A DNA stretch of 52,525 nucleotides, taken from the NCBI GenBank assembly GCA_030038195.1, contig JASHPJ010000138.1, positions 1 to 52,525 of the forward strand. The letters run 5' to 3'. Positions 16,091 to 24,327 of the stretch are shown here, piece after piece. The translations under genes and the position numbers were made by a program. Numbering within the stretch: position 1 is the stretch's first letter; each line of letters starts with the position of its first letter. The notes below the pieces were generated by a model. It ran no database searches. It was not told the DNA's origin and saw only the letters and a list, made by a program, of their open reading frames with translations. The DNA is from Acidobacteriaceae bacterium (GTDB taxonomy: Bacteria; Acidobacteriota; Terriglobia; Terriglobales; Acidobacteriaceae).

Positions 16091-18451
16091 ATGGCATCGA
16101 ATCGAACGACCGTTGCACCCATGCCCGATCGAGTGCGGCTGATTGTGGCATCCTCCGTGATGCTCACGTTCATCTCCTTCTGGCGCGCCGCCGCCATCGT
16201 TCTCAACGACCTTGGCTCCTCAGCTTTCTACGCCGGCGGCATCGCCGAACAGGCCATCGGCGCCTCTGCGCCCTGGTTCATTCTCGGCATCATGCTGTTC
16301 AGCTTCGCAGTGCGCGCGGTCTACGTAGAAAGCTGTTCGATGTTCACGCGCGGCGGCGTCTACCGGGTGGTGAAAGAAGCGCTGGGAGGAGGTTTCGCCA
16401 AGCTCAGCGTCTCGGCGCTGATGTTCGACTACATCCTGACCGGGCCGATCTCGGGCGTTTCGGCCGGGCAGTACATCACCGGCCTGATGAACGAGCTGAT
16501 GAACGTGGCCAACCAGAGCCACTGGCTGCCGCCGGCGCTGATCACCGCGCAGGGACATCCCTTTCAGTTCAACATGGACTACACCTCGGCCATGTTCGCC
16601 GCCCTGGTAACCACCTACTACTGGTGGCAGAACATCAAGGGCATCGAGGAGTCCAGCGGCAAGGCGATGCAGGTTATGCAGATCACCACCGTCATGGTGG
16701 TGATTTTGTTCGTTTGGGGCACATATTCGGTCCTTGTCCGGGGCGTCCATCTGCCGCCCGCGCCCGTGCCCGGCAACCTGCACTTCAGCGACGATGCGCT
16801 CGGCTTTCTGCGCGGCCGCGGATTGCCGATCATGGGCCTGTTCGGCATCCTCATGGCCTTCGGCCACTCCATCCTGGCCATGAGCGGCGAGGAGAGCCTG
16901 GCGCAGGTCAATCGCGAGATCGAGCACCCCAAGCTCAAGAACCTGAAGCGCGCGGCAATCGTCATCGCCATTTACAGCCTGGTCTTTACGGGCGGCGCCA
17001 CGCTGCTGGCGTCGATGCTCATCCCCGACTATGAGCGCACCCACATCTATCCCGACAATCTCATCGCCGGCCTGGCCATGTACATGGTGGGGCCGCTGTT
17101 CTGGCGCATCGTCTTCCGCATCTTCGTGGTGCTGGTGGGTTTCCTGATTCTTTCCGGTGCCATCAATACGTCGATCATCGGTTCTACGGGCGTGCTGATG
17201 CGCGTGGCCGAAGACGGCGTGCTGACCGACTGGTTCCGCATGCCGCACTCCAAGTACGGCACCAGTTACCGCATCGTGAACCTGGTGTTCATCCTGCAGA
17301 TGGTCACCATCATCGCCAGCCGGGGCAACGTGATCACCCTGGGCGAAGCCTACGCCTTCGGCGTCATCTGGTCGTTCACATTCAACAGCCTGGCCATGCT
17401 GGTGCTGCGCTGGAAGTACCACGGCGCGCGCGGCTGGAAGGTTCCACCGAATATCCGCCTCGGCCGGACGGAGATTCCGGTCGGCTTGATCTCAGTATTC
17501 ATGGTGCTGCTGACCACGGCAGTGGTGAACCTGTTCACCAAGTCGGTGGCCACGGTGAGCGGCATTGCCTTTGCAGCCACGTTCTTCATCATCTTTACCA
17601 TCTCCGAGCGGCAGAATCGGGCGCGCCAGGCGCAGACCGCGCGGCAGATGAAGGATCACTTCCAGCTCGAGCACCAGGACACGATCAGCCGCGAGTCGGT
17701 CGCCATCCGACCGGGCGGCGTGATGGTGACGATGCGCGACCCATCGAATCCACTGGCGTTGAAGTGGACGCTCTCGCGCACCAACACCGACGAGCGGGAC
17801 GTAATCGTGATCAGCGTGCGGCTGATGGGCGTGGGTGGACCCGAGTACCTGAGCGCCGAGCAGCAGAGTTTCAGCGAGCACGAGCAGACCATCTTCACCA
17901 AGGCCGTGTCGGTGGCGGAGAGCTTCGGCAAGAAGGTGTCGCTGCTGGTGGTGCCGGCCGGCGACATCTTTGCAGCGCTGGCGCAGGGAGCCAACTCGCT
18001 CGAAGTGGACTCGGTCGTCTCCGGTCTCTCCAGCTCGCTCACCGCCGAGGAACAGGCGTTTCACATGGGCCAGGCATGGGAGGCGCTGCCTGAGCCCAAG
18101 CGGCAGTTCAACTTCTATGTCGTAGGCCCCGACGGAGAAACCAAGGTGTTCTTTATCGGGCCGCACGCGCCGGCGCTGAGCCCGGACGACGTGCAGCTCG
18201 TGCATCGGCTGTGGCTCAACATGCGCCGCGACCCATCCGTCTCTGACCTGCACCACAGCGACATCATCACCTACGCACTCACGCGGCTGGCCGGCCAGTA
18301 CGCGCGCGAGAAGGCCGAGATTCTGCGCGACATCAGGAACTGCCGCTCGGTGGGGACGCAGAACAAGGTGGTTTACGGCAACCAGGATGTGACGACTCCG
18401 GCCGGAGTCAGCCCGCCGCAGCGCGCCGTGAAACAGACGCGCGACCAGTAA
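16091..18451 (+). CDS. APC-superfamily permease with C-terminal cytosolic domain
   Basis: 786 residues. The first ~490 form an amino acid/polyamine/organocation permease with about 12 helices; helix 1 contains IVASSVMLTFISFWRAAAIV and helix 6 lies near MAFGHSILAMSGEESLAQV. The last ~270 residues are soluble and read like a universal-stress-protein fold (DVIVISVRLMGVGG, then VSLLVVPAGDIFAALAQGAN), as in some APC-USP fusions. The substrate cannot be told from sequence. There is no ribosome site ahead of ATG 16091; a start at the Met of MPDRVRLIV (16121) would still keep all helices. It is transcribed alone, from the promoter at 15998. Confidence 0.85.
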   Translation: MASNRTTVAPMPDRVRLIVASSVMLTFISFWRAAAIVLNDLGSSAFYAGGIAEQAIGASAPWFILGIMLFSFAVRAVYVESCSMFTRGGVYRVVKEALGGGFAKLSVSALMFDYILTGPISGVSAGQYITGLMNELMNVANQSHWLPPALITAQGHPFQFNMDYTSAMFAALVTTYYWWQNIKGIEESSGKAMQVMQITTVMVVILFVWGTYSVLVRGVHLPPAPVPGNLHFSDDALGFLRGRGLPIMGLFGILMAFGHSILAMSGEESLAQVNREIEHPKLKNLKRAAIVIAIYSLVFTGGATLLASMLIPDYERTHIYPDNLIAGLAMYMVGPLFWRIVFRIFVVLVGFLILSGAINTSIIGSTGVLMRVAEDGVLTDWFRMPHSKYGTSYRIVNLVFILQMVTIIASRGNVITLGEAYAFGVIWSFTFNSLAMLVLRWKYHGARGWKVPPNIRLGRTEIPVGLISVFMVLLTTAVVNLFTKSVATVSGIAFAATFFIIFTISERQNRARQAQTARQMKDHFQLEHQDTISRESVAIRPGGVMVTMRDPSNPLALKWTLSRTNTDERDVIVISVRLMGVGGPEYLSAEQQSFSEHEQTIFTKAVSVAESFGKKVSLLVVPAGDIFAALAQGANSLEVDSVVSGLSSSLTAEEQAFHMGQAWEALPEPKRQFNFYVVGPDGETKVFFIGPHAPALSPDDVQLVHRLWLNMRRDPSVSDLHHSDIITYALTRLAGQYAREKAEILRDIRNCRSVGTQNKVVYGNQDVTTPAGVSPPQRAVKQTRDQ

Positions 18452-18457
18452 CCGCGC

Positions 18458-19168
18458 TCAGATCGAGAACTCCTCGCCCGGCTTCCACGAAATCACCTTC
18501 ACGCCCGGCCCGATCAGCGCGACCAGTTGCTCAGGCGTGCCTTTGAGCGGCGGAAACGTGCCGAAGTGCAGCGGCAGCACAATCTCCGGCGCAAGGAAAC
18601 GCACGGCCAAAGCCGCCTCCTTGGGACCCATGGTGTAAAAACCGCCGATGGGCAGCATCGCCACCCTGGGCTGATAAAGCTCGCGGATCAGCTCCATATC
18701 GCGGAAGGGCGCAGTGTCTCCGGCGTGGTAGAGCACCGGGCCGCCGGCAATGCTGAGCACAAAGCCTGCCGCCACGCCCACGTAATGTGTCCCGTGCTCG
18801 TCCTGCGCTCCGGAGGAGTGGCGCGCGTCGACCATGGTGGCCGTCACGTCATCCAACTGCACCGATCCGCCCAGGTTCATCCCGATGGTGCTCTCCGCGC
18901 CTTTGCGGGCTACGTAGTCGGCCAGCTCGTAGATGGCTACTACGCTTGCGCCATGTTTTCTGGCTACAGGAACCGCATCGGAGATGTGGTCGCCGTGGCC
19001 GTGGGTGAGCAGGATGCTGTGGATTTTGGCGGGCAGCGGGAAATCGTTGGGATATTTGGGGTTGTGCTCCAGGAAGGGATCGATCAGGATGTTGGTTCCC
19101 GCAGGGGTCTGCACCAGTACGGTGGCATGACCCAGCCAGGTGATGCGGGTCGGCTTCGGTGCGTTCAT
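18458..19168 (-). CDS. UPF0173 metal-dependent hydrolase
   Basis: 236 residues of metallo-beta-lactamase fold. The N-terminus reads ITWLGHATVLVQTPAGTNIL, the metal motif is LLTHGHGDHISDAV (HxHxDH type) and further ligands are likely in DARHSS, LYHAGDTAPF and LPLHFGTFPPL, all standard for the UPF0173/YtkL family. Its substrate is unknown; family members are called general Zn hydrolases. It converges with the permease gene (six bases between stops) and is divergent from the radical SAM gene. Confidence 0.9.
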   Translation of the reverse strand: MNAPKPTRITWLGHATVLVQTPAGTNILIDPFLEHNPKYPNDFPLPAKIHSILLTHGHGDHISDAVPVARKHGASVVAIYELADYVARKGAESTIGMNLGGSVQLDDVTATMVDARHSSGAQDEHGTHYVGVAAGFVLSIAGGPVLYHAGDTAPFRDMELIRELYQPRVAMLPIGGFYTMGPKEAALAVRFLAPEIVLPLHFGTFPPLKGTPEQLVALIGPGVKVISWKPGEEFSI

Positions 19169-19328
19169 TGCTCTCTCCTTTTGCCTTGCCGGGTTGCGGT
19201 GCTGTCCTTGGAATGAGGATTGCGAATTTCAGGCCGGCGACGGGCTCTCCGGGTCTCTGCCGTCCTTCTGAGAAGTATCGCTTGACGCCCTTGGAAAGCA
19301 AGCGTAGGCTACCCCAAAAGGCGAATAT

Positions 19329-20366
19329 ATGGCGAAAATTGATTCGCTCTTCCCCATCCTCAATGCCGACTCCGGCGCAAGACCTCTTGCCGGCCTGGCA
19401 CGCGTTGCGACCGATGCTCCGCTCGACTCGAGCGGCTACCTCATTGAGTACCGGCCACTCAAGTCGCGGTCGATCCTGAGCAAAGTGAGCTCGAAGCGCG
19501 GCATGCCCTTTACGCACGCCATCAACCCTTACCGCGGATGCGAGTTCGGCTGCCGCTACTGCTACGCGCGGTACACGCACGAGTTCCTGGAGATGCGCGA
19601 CCCGGAGGAGTTCGAGCGCAAGATCTTCTTCAAACAGAATGCGGCGTGGCTGCTGACGCAGGAGCTCAAGCGGCTGAAGCCGGGAACGCACATCGCTATC
19701 GGCACGGCCACCGATCCTTACCAGCCGCTGGAGCGGCGGCAGATGCTCACGCGGTCCATGCTGGAGGTGCTGACGCAGGCCAGCGGCTTCACGCTGGGCA
19801 TCGTGACCAAGTCAGCGCTGGTGGCGCGCGACATCGATCTGCTGCAGCAGATTCGCGAGCGGAACCGGCTCACGGTGCACCTGACCGTGACCACGATGAA
19901 CACCAGGCTGGCGCGGATTCTGGAGCCGCGCGCGCCGCGGCCCGACCTGCGCATCCAGACCCTGGCCCGGCTGCGCGCGGCCGGGCTGCGCGCGGGGATC
20001 CTGTGCTCGCCGCTCATGCCCGGCATCAACGACAGCCGCAGCTCCATGGCCGCCGTGGCCAGGGCTGCGTCGGCAGCCGGAGCATGCTTCTTCGCCGCCG
20101 GGCCACTGTTTCTGAAACCCTGCTCGCTGCCGACATTTTTCGCATTCGTGAAGAAGCATTTTCCCGAGCAGTTGCCAGCCTACGAGAAGCGCTACTCCGG
20201 AAGCGCGTTTGTCTCGCCGGCGTATCGAAAGCGCGTGGCGGAGCTGGTGGATTCGGTGTGCAAGGAGTTCAAGCTGGGCCGCAGGTACGCAGAGGGGCTG
20301 GGAGAGAGTGAGAAACCCACTCCTGCGGTAACGATGCAGCCGTGGCTGCCGTTTGAGGGCATCTAA
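19329..20366 (+). CDS. Radical SAM protein, SplB/Rv2578c-like
   Basis: 345 residues. The cluster-binding motif is CEFGCRYCYAR (CxxxCxxC) after HAINPYRG, at about residues 70-80. Downstream blocks IGTATDPYQPLERR and LTVTTMNTRLARILEPRAPRP match the Rv2578c/spore-photolyase-like family. Such proteins bind a 4Fe-4S cluster and SAM; the substrate is unknown outside true spore photoproduct lyase, and this lineage does not make endospores. AAGG lies eight bases before ATG 19329. A palindromic element starts four bases after the stop codon. Confidence 0.87.
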   Translation: MAKIDSLFPILNADSGARPLAGLARVATDAPLDSSGYLIEYRPLKSRSILSKVSSKRGMPFTHAINPYRGCEFGCRYCYARYTHEFLEMRDPEEFERKIFFKQNAAWLLTQELKRLKPGTHIAIGTATDPYQPLERRQMLTRSMLEVLTQASGFTLGIVTKSALVARDIDLLQQIRERNRLTVHLTVTTMNTRLARILEPRAPRPDLRIQTLARLRAAGLRAGILCSPLMPGINDSRSSMAAVARAASAAGACFFAAGPLFLKPCSLPTFFAFVKKHFPEQLPAYEKRYSGSAFVSPAYRKRVAELVDSVCKEFKLGRRYAEGLGESEKPTPAVTMQPWLPFEGI

Positions 20367-20369
20367 GAT

Positions 20370-20473
20370 GCATTTCTCCCATTTCCGTAGTATCGCCTTC
20401 CGGCGTGCAAGGTAGATTTTCTTGAGGAAAAATCCACTCGGCAGTTGTGTCTTCTCTATAGCAGGAGAAATGC
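20370..20473. mobile_element. MITE-like palindromic element, family B, copy 2
   Basis: Perfect 10-bp terminal inverted repeats: GCATTTCTCC (20370-20379) and GGAGAAATGC (20464-20473). On the minus strand the interior reads GTGGATTTTTCCTCAAGAAA then ATCTACCTTGCACGC, clearly related to 8136-8170. It lies directly after the radical SAM gene. Confidence 0.7.
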
Positions 20474-20535
20474 TTTAGGGAAGCCCCGATCAAGTGCGAG
20501 CATTCGTGAACCCCATTCATTCTGCCGGTTGTATC

Positions 20536-20580
20536 GGCACGGCTTCAGCTTTAGCCGTGCCCTTTCAAAACCAGGTTTTG
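20536..20580. repeat. Hairpin repeat, GGCACGGCT family
   Basis: GGCACGGCT-TCAGCTTT-AGCCGTGCC is a perfect 9-bp stem, followed by CTTTCAAAACCAGGTTTTG, which contains a second small palindrome (CAAAACC/GGTTTTG). A partial relative is at 25095-25125 and a diverged one at 39011-39110. Confidence 0.65.
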
Positions 20581-20589
20581 AAACAGCTT

Positions 20590-20755
20590 CCAGTGTGGTG
20601 CCCCAGAAGTTCGTATTCTAAGTTGACATCCCAAACCGCAGGTTCCGCCACGGCGGATCTTCGACCTTCGACTCTCCGCCGCGGCGGACTGCGGCGACCC
20701 TCGCTCAAAGATGACAGCGGTATTTATGTCATGAACTTCAGAGACAGGACACTAG
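20590..20755 (+). mobile_element. MITE-like element, family A, copy 2
   Basis: Aligned along nearly its whole length with 1330-1504 and ending ATGAACTTCAGAGACAGGAC then ACTAG. Its terminal CTAG (20752-20755) supplies the stop codon of the methyltransferase gene on the other strand. Confidence 0.72.
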
Positions 20756-21402
20756 CGGGTCATGATGACTTCCGAAACCGAATCTTTGGCCAGGAACTGG
20801 CGGTGGCCGGACCAGCCGGCGAAGAGCTTTTCGATACTGCGGTTGGTGAATGCGCGCTGGATGGGGAACGGCTCGGAAAGCTGCACCTCCACGTTGTCCG
20901 CAGGCGTGACGTGAAAACGGCAGTGTGCGGTTTCATCGCCCTGGGTGCGGGTGTGGAAGAGCGCCAGCACCTGGCCGCCGGGATTCATTGCGGCATGCAG
21001 ATGGGCCACTACTGGCGCGACGAGGGCCTGCGGCAGGTAATCGAGCGCGGTCCAGAGCAGGACGACATCGAACATCCGGCCGGCAAAGTTGAGCGACTGC
21101 TCGAGAAAACCCTCCACGTTCCAGGTGGGATTGCCTTCCTGGTCCTCACCGGTCTGCCAGCTTTCCGTGCAGGCGTCGTGCACCAGGTCAGAGAGAAAGA
21201 CGCTGTGGCCGAGGTCAGTGAGGTAGTTGATGTTGCTGGGCGAGGTGTAGCCGTCGTCGAGGATGCGCAGGCCTGGCTCATCCTGCAGGCGCTTGCGCAG
21301 TACCGCCCATCCGCCGGAGTGGCGCGGCACCCGTGGCCCGGCAGGACCGTGCGCCGGAACGGCCAGACCGCTGCTTTGCTTTTTTTCGAACCAATTCCGC
21401 AA
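20752..21402 (-). CDS. Class I SAM-dependent methyltransferase-like protein
   Basis: 216 residues with a Rossmann core: LRILDDGYTSPSNINYLTDL resembles motif I but has DDGYTSPSN in place of the usual Gly-rich GxGxG loop. It continues HSVFLSDLVHDA, FDVVLLWTALDYLP (motif IV region) and LHAAMNPGGQVLALFHTRT (motif VI). The substrate is unknown, and loss of the glycine loop means activity should not be assumed. The start is TTG at 21402 with AGGA eight bases upstream. It follows the bactofilin gene by 61 bases on the same strand, a linkage I recall from related genomes. The stop codon comes from the end of a MITE-like element, so the C-terminus may have been altered. Confidence 0.7.
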   Translation of the reverse strand: MRNWFEKKQSSGLAVPAHGPAGPRVPRHSGGWAVLRKRLQDEPGLRILDDGYTSPSNINYLTDLGHSVFLSDLVHDACTESWQTGEDQEGNPTWNVEGFLEQSLNFAGRMFDVVLLWTALDYLPQALVAPVVAHLHAAMNPGGQVLALFHTRTQGDETAHCRFHVTPADNVEVQLSEPFPIQRAFTNRSIEKLFAGWSGHRQFLAKDSVSEVIMTR

Positions 21403-21463
21403 CCTGAAGTCCTCTTGCGGCAGGGAGCCGATGCGGGCTCAGGCCCGCCGCTCAGCTTGCCCG

Positions 21464-21847
21464 TCAGGCCATTCCACCGGCGGCCGGCGCGGCTGCGCCC
21501 TCCGGCGCCCTGGTTGCGCCCTGGGTAAGATCTACCTTGCCACGAAAGACGGCGTTGTCTTCCACCGACAGGCGCAGGGCGCGGATGTCGCCCTCGACGG
21601 CGCAGCCGGCGCGCAGCTCCACGCGGCCGCTGGCCACCACGTTGCCCTGCACGTGGCCCAGGATCAGCACGTCCTTGGCGCTCAGGTCGGCGGCCACCTG
21701 GGCGCTGGGGCCGATCGTCAGCCGGCTCTCGGAAAGGGTGACGGTGCCTTCCACGCGCCCATCCACGATCAGGTCCTCGCTGCCTTTCACCTCTCCACAG
21801 ATCACTACGCTTTTGCCGATGCGTGCGGGAGCATTCTCCACTGGCAT
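21464..21847 (-). CDS. Bactofilin
   Basis: 127 residues of DUF583 beta-helix: IGKSVVICGEVKGSEDLIVD, GRVEGTVTLSESRLTIGPSA, VLILGHVQGNVVASGRVELR and AVEGDIRALRLSVEDNAVFRG show the 17-20 residue right-handed beta-helix rungs. Disordered tails flank the core: MPVENAPAR at the N-terminus and an Ala/Gly/Pro-rich C-terminus. Bactofilins polymerise without nucleotide into membrane-linked filaments that position cell-wall or polarity proteins. AAGGGAAGGGA precedes ATG 21847. First gene of a probable two-gene unit with the methyltransferase-like gene. Confidence 0.93.
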   Translation of the reverse strand: MPVENAPARIGKSVVICGEVKGSEDLIVDGRVEGTVTLSESRLTIGPSAQVAADLSAKDVLILGHVQGNVVASGRVELRAGCAVEGDIRALRLSVEDNAVFRGKVDLTQGATRAPEGAAAPAAGGMA

Positions 21848-22019
21848 GTTTTCGTCCCTTCCCTTGGCCTTGACGATTGCGCTTTCCAGGAAAAAGCGCG
21901 ACAGGCCCTGCCCGCACTATAACAGCAACCTGGCGGTACACCGCAATCGGAGAATCCCCTTCCTTTCGAGCCACGTCTAATCAACAGCATGAGAGCCTGC
22001 AATCCGCGAAAGGTGGCTG

Positions 22020-22895
22020 ATGGCCGCTGAACTATCGGCTGTGCGCAGACTTATCCTGTTGGTCTGGCTGCTGCCGGGCACAGGCGCCTTCGCCGCGCAG
22101 GCTGCGCCGGAAGCGCTTGCTCCCGCCGCGGCGCAGGGCCTGGTGATCCGTGCGCTGGCCAACGAGCTGCGCGCGGCGCAGGATACGAGCCACCCCATGC
22201 GCTACCTGCTGCGCAAGGCGAGCCCGCGGCTGGCCACGACCAAAGAGATCGTCGAAACCAAAGACGGCGCCGTGGCGCGGCTGATTTCGATCAACGGTCT
22301 GCCGCTCAGCGCCGCCGACGAACAGAAAGAGCAGGCGCGGCTCGATGCTCTGCTGGCCGATCCGGGCCTGCAGCGGCATCGCAAGCAGAGCCAGGACAAC
22401 GATGCCGGCCGCGCGCTCAAGGTTCTGCGCGCGCTGCCTCAGGCATTCCTTTACCAGTACACCGGTCCGGCTGACACGCCGGCCGGCCGGGTGGAGAAGT
22501 TCACTTTCAAGCCGAATCCAGCGTTCAACCCACCCAACCTCGAAACCGAGGTGTTGATCGCGATGAGCGGCGCAATCTGGATCGACGCGGCGCATGAGCG
22601 CGTGACGCACCTGGAGGGTCACCTGCAGCAGGACGTGGACTTTGGCTGGGGCATCCTGGGACGGCTCTACAAGGGCGGCTGGATCGTGATCGAGCAAGCG
22701 GAGGTGGGCGCGGGTGAATGGCGCACGGCGCGCCTCCAGATGCAGATGAGTGGACGCGTCTTTATCCGCACGCGCGTCTTCGACACTACCGAAGAAGAGT
22801 CGCAGTTCGCGCCGGAGCCGCTGGGCATGGGCTATGCAGAAGCCATTCAGACCCTGCTGGCTCCGCTGGAAGAACCCAGTCCTTCCAGCCGTTGA
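22020..22895 (+). CDS. Exported protein of unknown function
   Basis: 291 residues with an N-terminal signal peptide (LILLVWLLPGTGAFAAQ, then AAPEALAPAA). The mature part has a charged helical region (about 85-130) and a beta-rich C-terminal half (IWIDAAHERVTHLEGHLQQD, FGWGILGRLYKGGWIVIEQA). That pattern recalls outer-membrane-lipoprotein-sorting or DUF-type beta folds seen often in acidobacteria, but I do not recognise the family. ATG 22020 has GGTGG five bases upstream. Divergent from bactofilin and convergent with the atp operon. Confidence 0.7.
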   Translation: MAAELSAVRRLILLVWLLPGTGAFAAQAAPEALAPAAAQGLVIRALANELRAAQDTSHPMRYLLRKASPRLATTKEIVETKDGAVARLISINGLPLSAADEQKEQARLDALLADPGLQRHRKQSQDNDAGRALKVLRALPQAFLYQYTGPADTPAGRVEKFTFKPNPAFNPPNLETEVLIAMSGAIWIDAAHERVTHLEGHLQQDVDFGWGILGRLYKGGWIVIEQAEVGAGEWRTARLQMQMSGRVFIRTRVFDTTEEESQFAPEPLGMGYAEAIQTLLAPLEEPSPSSR

Positions 22896-22900
22896 ATGCA

Positions 22901-22930
22901 AAAGCAAAGCGGCTCCGCGCACGGAGCCGC
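22901..22930 (-). terminator. Intrinsic terminator of the atp operon
   Basis: GCGGCTCCG-CGCA-CGGAGCCGC (22909-22930). On the minus strand it is followed by TTTGCTTTTG, 26 bases after the atpE stop. Confidence 0.75.
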
Positions 22931-22955
22931 CTGGCCGATGCATTGAAGCCGCGCG

Positions 22956-23267
22956 TTACCAGGACACCTTCAGGTAGACCAGGAAGACCATCGCAAACGT
23001 AAACAGGGTCAGGGACTCGATGAACGCCAGTCCGATGACCATGAAGGTGAGAAGGTTGGGACGCGTTCCCGGATTGCGCGCCAGAGCCTCAGTGGTTGAG
23101 CCGACGGCGCGGCCCTGGCCGATGCCGCAAAGTCCGGCGGCGAGGCCGATGCCGAGACCGATGCCGATAGGCGCCAGGTTGACTGGAGCCGACCCGCTCT
23201 GCGCGAAAGCCGGAACGGCAAAGCACAGCGCCGAGAGAATGAAGAGCACTTTCTGAAGTTTCCGCAT
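22956..23267 (-). CDS. atpE: ATP synthase F0 subunit c
   Basis: 103 residues: an N-terminal signal-like segment (MRKLQKVLFILSALCFAVPA, then FAQ), followed by a two-helix c subunit. Helix 1 carries the glycine-rich GIGLGIGLAAGLCGIGQGRA, the polar loop is ALARNPGTRPN and helix 2 carries the ion-binding Glu in GLAFIESLTLF. The c-ring turns as ions pass and drives the F1 motor. ATG 23267 is chosen over the longer open frame because GGAGA sits just ahead and the product is then family-sized. Last gene of atpZ-atpI-atpB-atpE; a 270-base gap separates it from atpB. Confidence 0.93.
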   Translation of the reverse strand: MRKLQKVLFILSALCFAVPAFAQSGSAPVNLAPIGIGLGIGLAAGLCGIGQGRAVGSTTEALARNPGTRPNLLTFMVIGLAFIESLTLFTFAMVFLVYLKVSW

Positions 23268-23537
23268 AGTTCTCCAGCTTCCCTTGGAATTGGCTGCCAG
23301 TGGGTGGTTGAGGCTCACCGTGCCGGCGGCTTCAGAGGACATCCTGAAAACGCCTTTGGCCCCCTCACACTTGCGACCTTCCGTTGCCCGGAGCGGAAGC
23401 GCTCTCCGGCGGAATCTTTTTGAGCTACCAGCTTCTCGCTGTTTCCTTCCCGTGCCCACCACGTTTCGACCCATGGCAACATCGCGCGTCGGCACGAAAA
23501 GCTGGAGGCTGGAAGCTGACAGCTCAAAGCTGCCTTT

Positions 23538-24272
23538 CTAGTGGTCGTGCGCAACCGCCATGCCCACATAGATCATCGACAGAAGCATAAACACATACGC
23601 CTGCACCAGCGAAACTGCGAAGTGAAGCCCCAGAAATACCGTGGGAGCGACAAACGGGAAGATCGAAAAGCAGATGAGAATCAGCAGATCGCTGGCAAGC
23701 ATGTTGGCGCAGAGACGGATGGTCAGCGACATGACACGAGCGAAGTGCGAGACGACTTCTACGGGGAACATGAGCGGCGCAAGCCACCACAGCGGGCCCA
23801 TGAAGTGCTTCAGGTAGCCGATGGGGCCCTGGACCCGGACGCCGTGAAAATTGTAGTAGAGAAACGCCAGCACGGCGATGCCGAGCGGGACGTTTGGCTT
23901 GCTGGTGGGCGTGGCGACCTGGGGAAACAGCCCGAGCAGGTTATTGCCCAGGATGAAAAGCAGGACGCAGGCAACGAAGGCCTGGTAACGCTGGTAGCCG
24001 TGGCCGATTACCTGCTCCGCCTGGCCGCCGGTGAACTCGTGGATCAACTCGGCAACCTGCTGCACGGGGTTGGGCTTTTCAACCGAGAGCGTGAGGCGCA
24101 CGACCAGGAAAAAAGCGAGGAGGAGGAAGGTGACCACCAACTCGAGCGCAAACGTGTCGTCGATCGGCGCGGCAGGCCGGGCGGGCTGGTAGCCCACCAG
24201 ATGCATGAGAACCAGCACGGGACCGCCCAAGACGTGGTTCAGAAACTGGGTAATCAGGTGTTGATCGGGCAT
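23538..24272 (-). CDS. atpB: ATP synthase F0 subunit a
   Basis: 244 residues with five or six membrane helices. The conserved stator Arg lies in MSLTIRLCANMLASDLLILI, the hallmark of subunit a helix 4/5, and the last helix reads FAVSLVQAYVFMLLSMIYVG. It forms the two half-channels that pass ions to the c-ring. Encoded between atpI (55-base gap) and atpE. The C-terminus is His-rich (VAHDH). Confidence 0.95.
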   Translation of the reverse strand: MPDQHLITQFLNHVLGGPVLVLMHLVGYQPARPAAPIDDTFALELVVTFLLLAFFLVVRLTLSVEKPNPVQQVAELIHEFTGGQAEQVIGHGYQRYQAFVACVLLFILGNNLLGLFPQVATPTSKPNVPLGIAVLAFLYYNFHGVRVQGPIGYLKHFMGPLWWLAPLMFPVEVVSHFARVMSLTIRLCANMLASDLLILICFSIFPFVAPTVFLGLHFAVSLVQAYVFMLLSMIYVGMAVAHDH

Positions 24273-24327
24273 TCGGTGTCGAATCTTTCTATTCGCAGTG
24301 AAAAATCAGCAGAGGCGCGCCTGGCTG

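Noticed and set aside
16039-17034. 331-codon plus-strand frame overlapping the permease
   Set aside because: Arg/Ala/His-rich out-of-frame reading typical of GC-rich antisense or shifted frames; the permease frame has clear helices and family motifs.
23268-23495. 76-residue N-terminal extension of subunit c
   Set aside because: The open frame is accidental: basic, low-complexity sequence in the gap, with a good ribosome site at ATG 23267.
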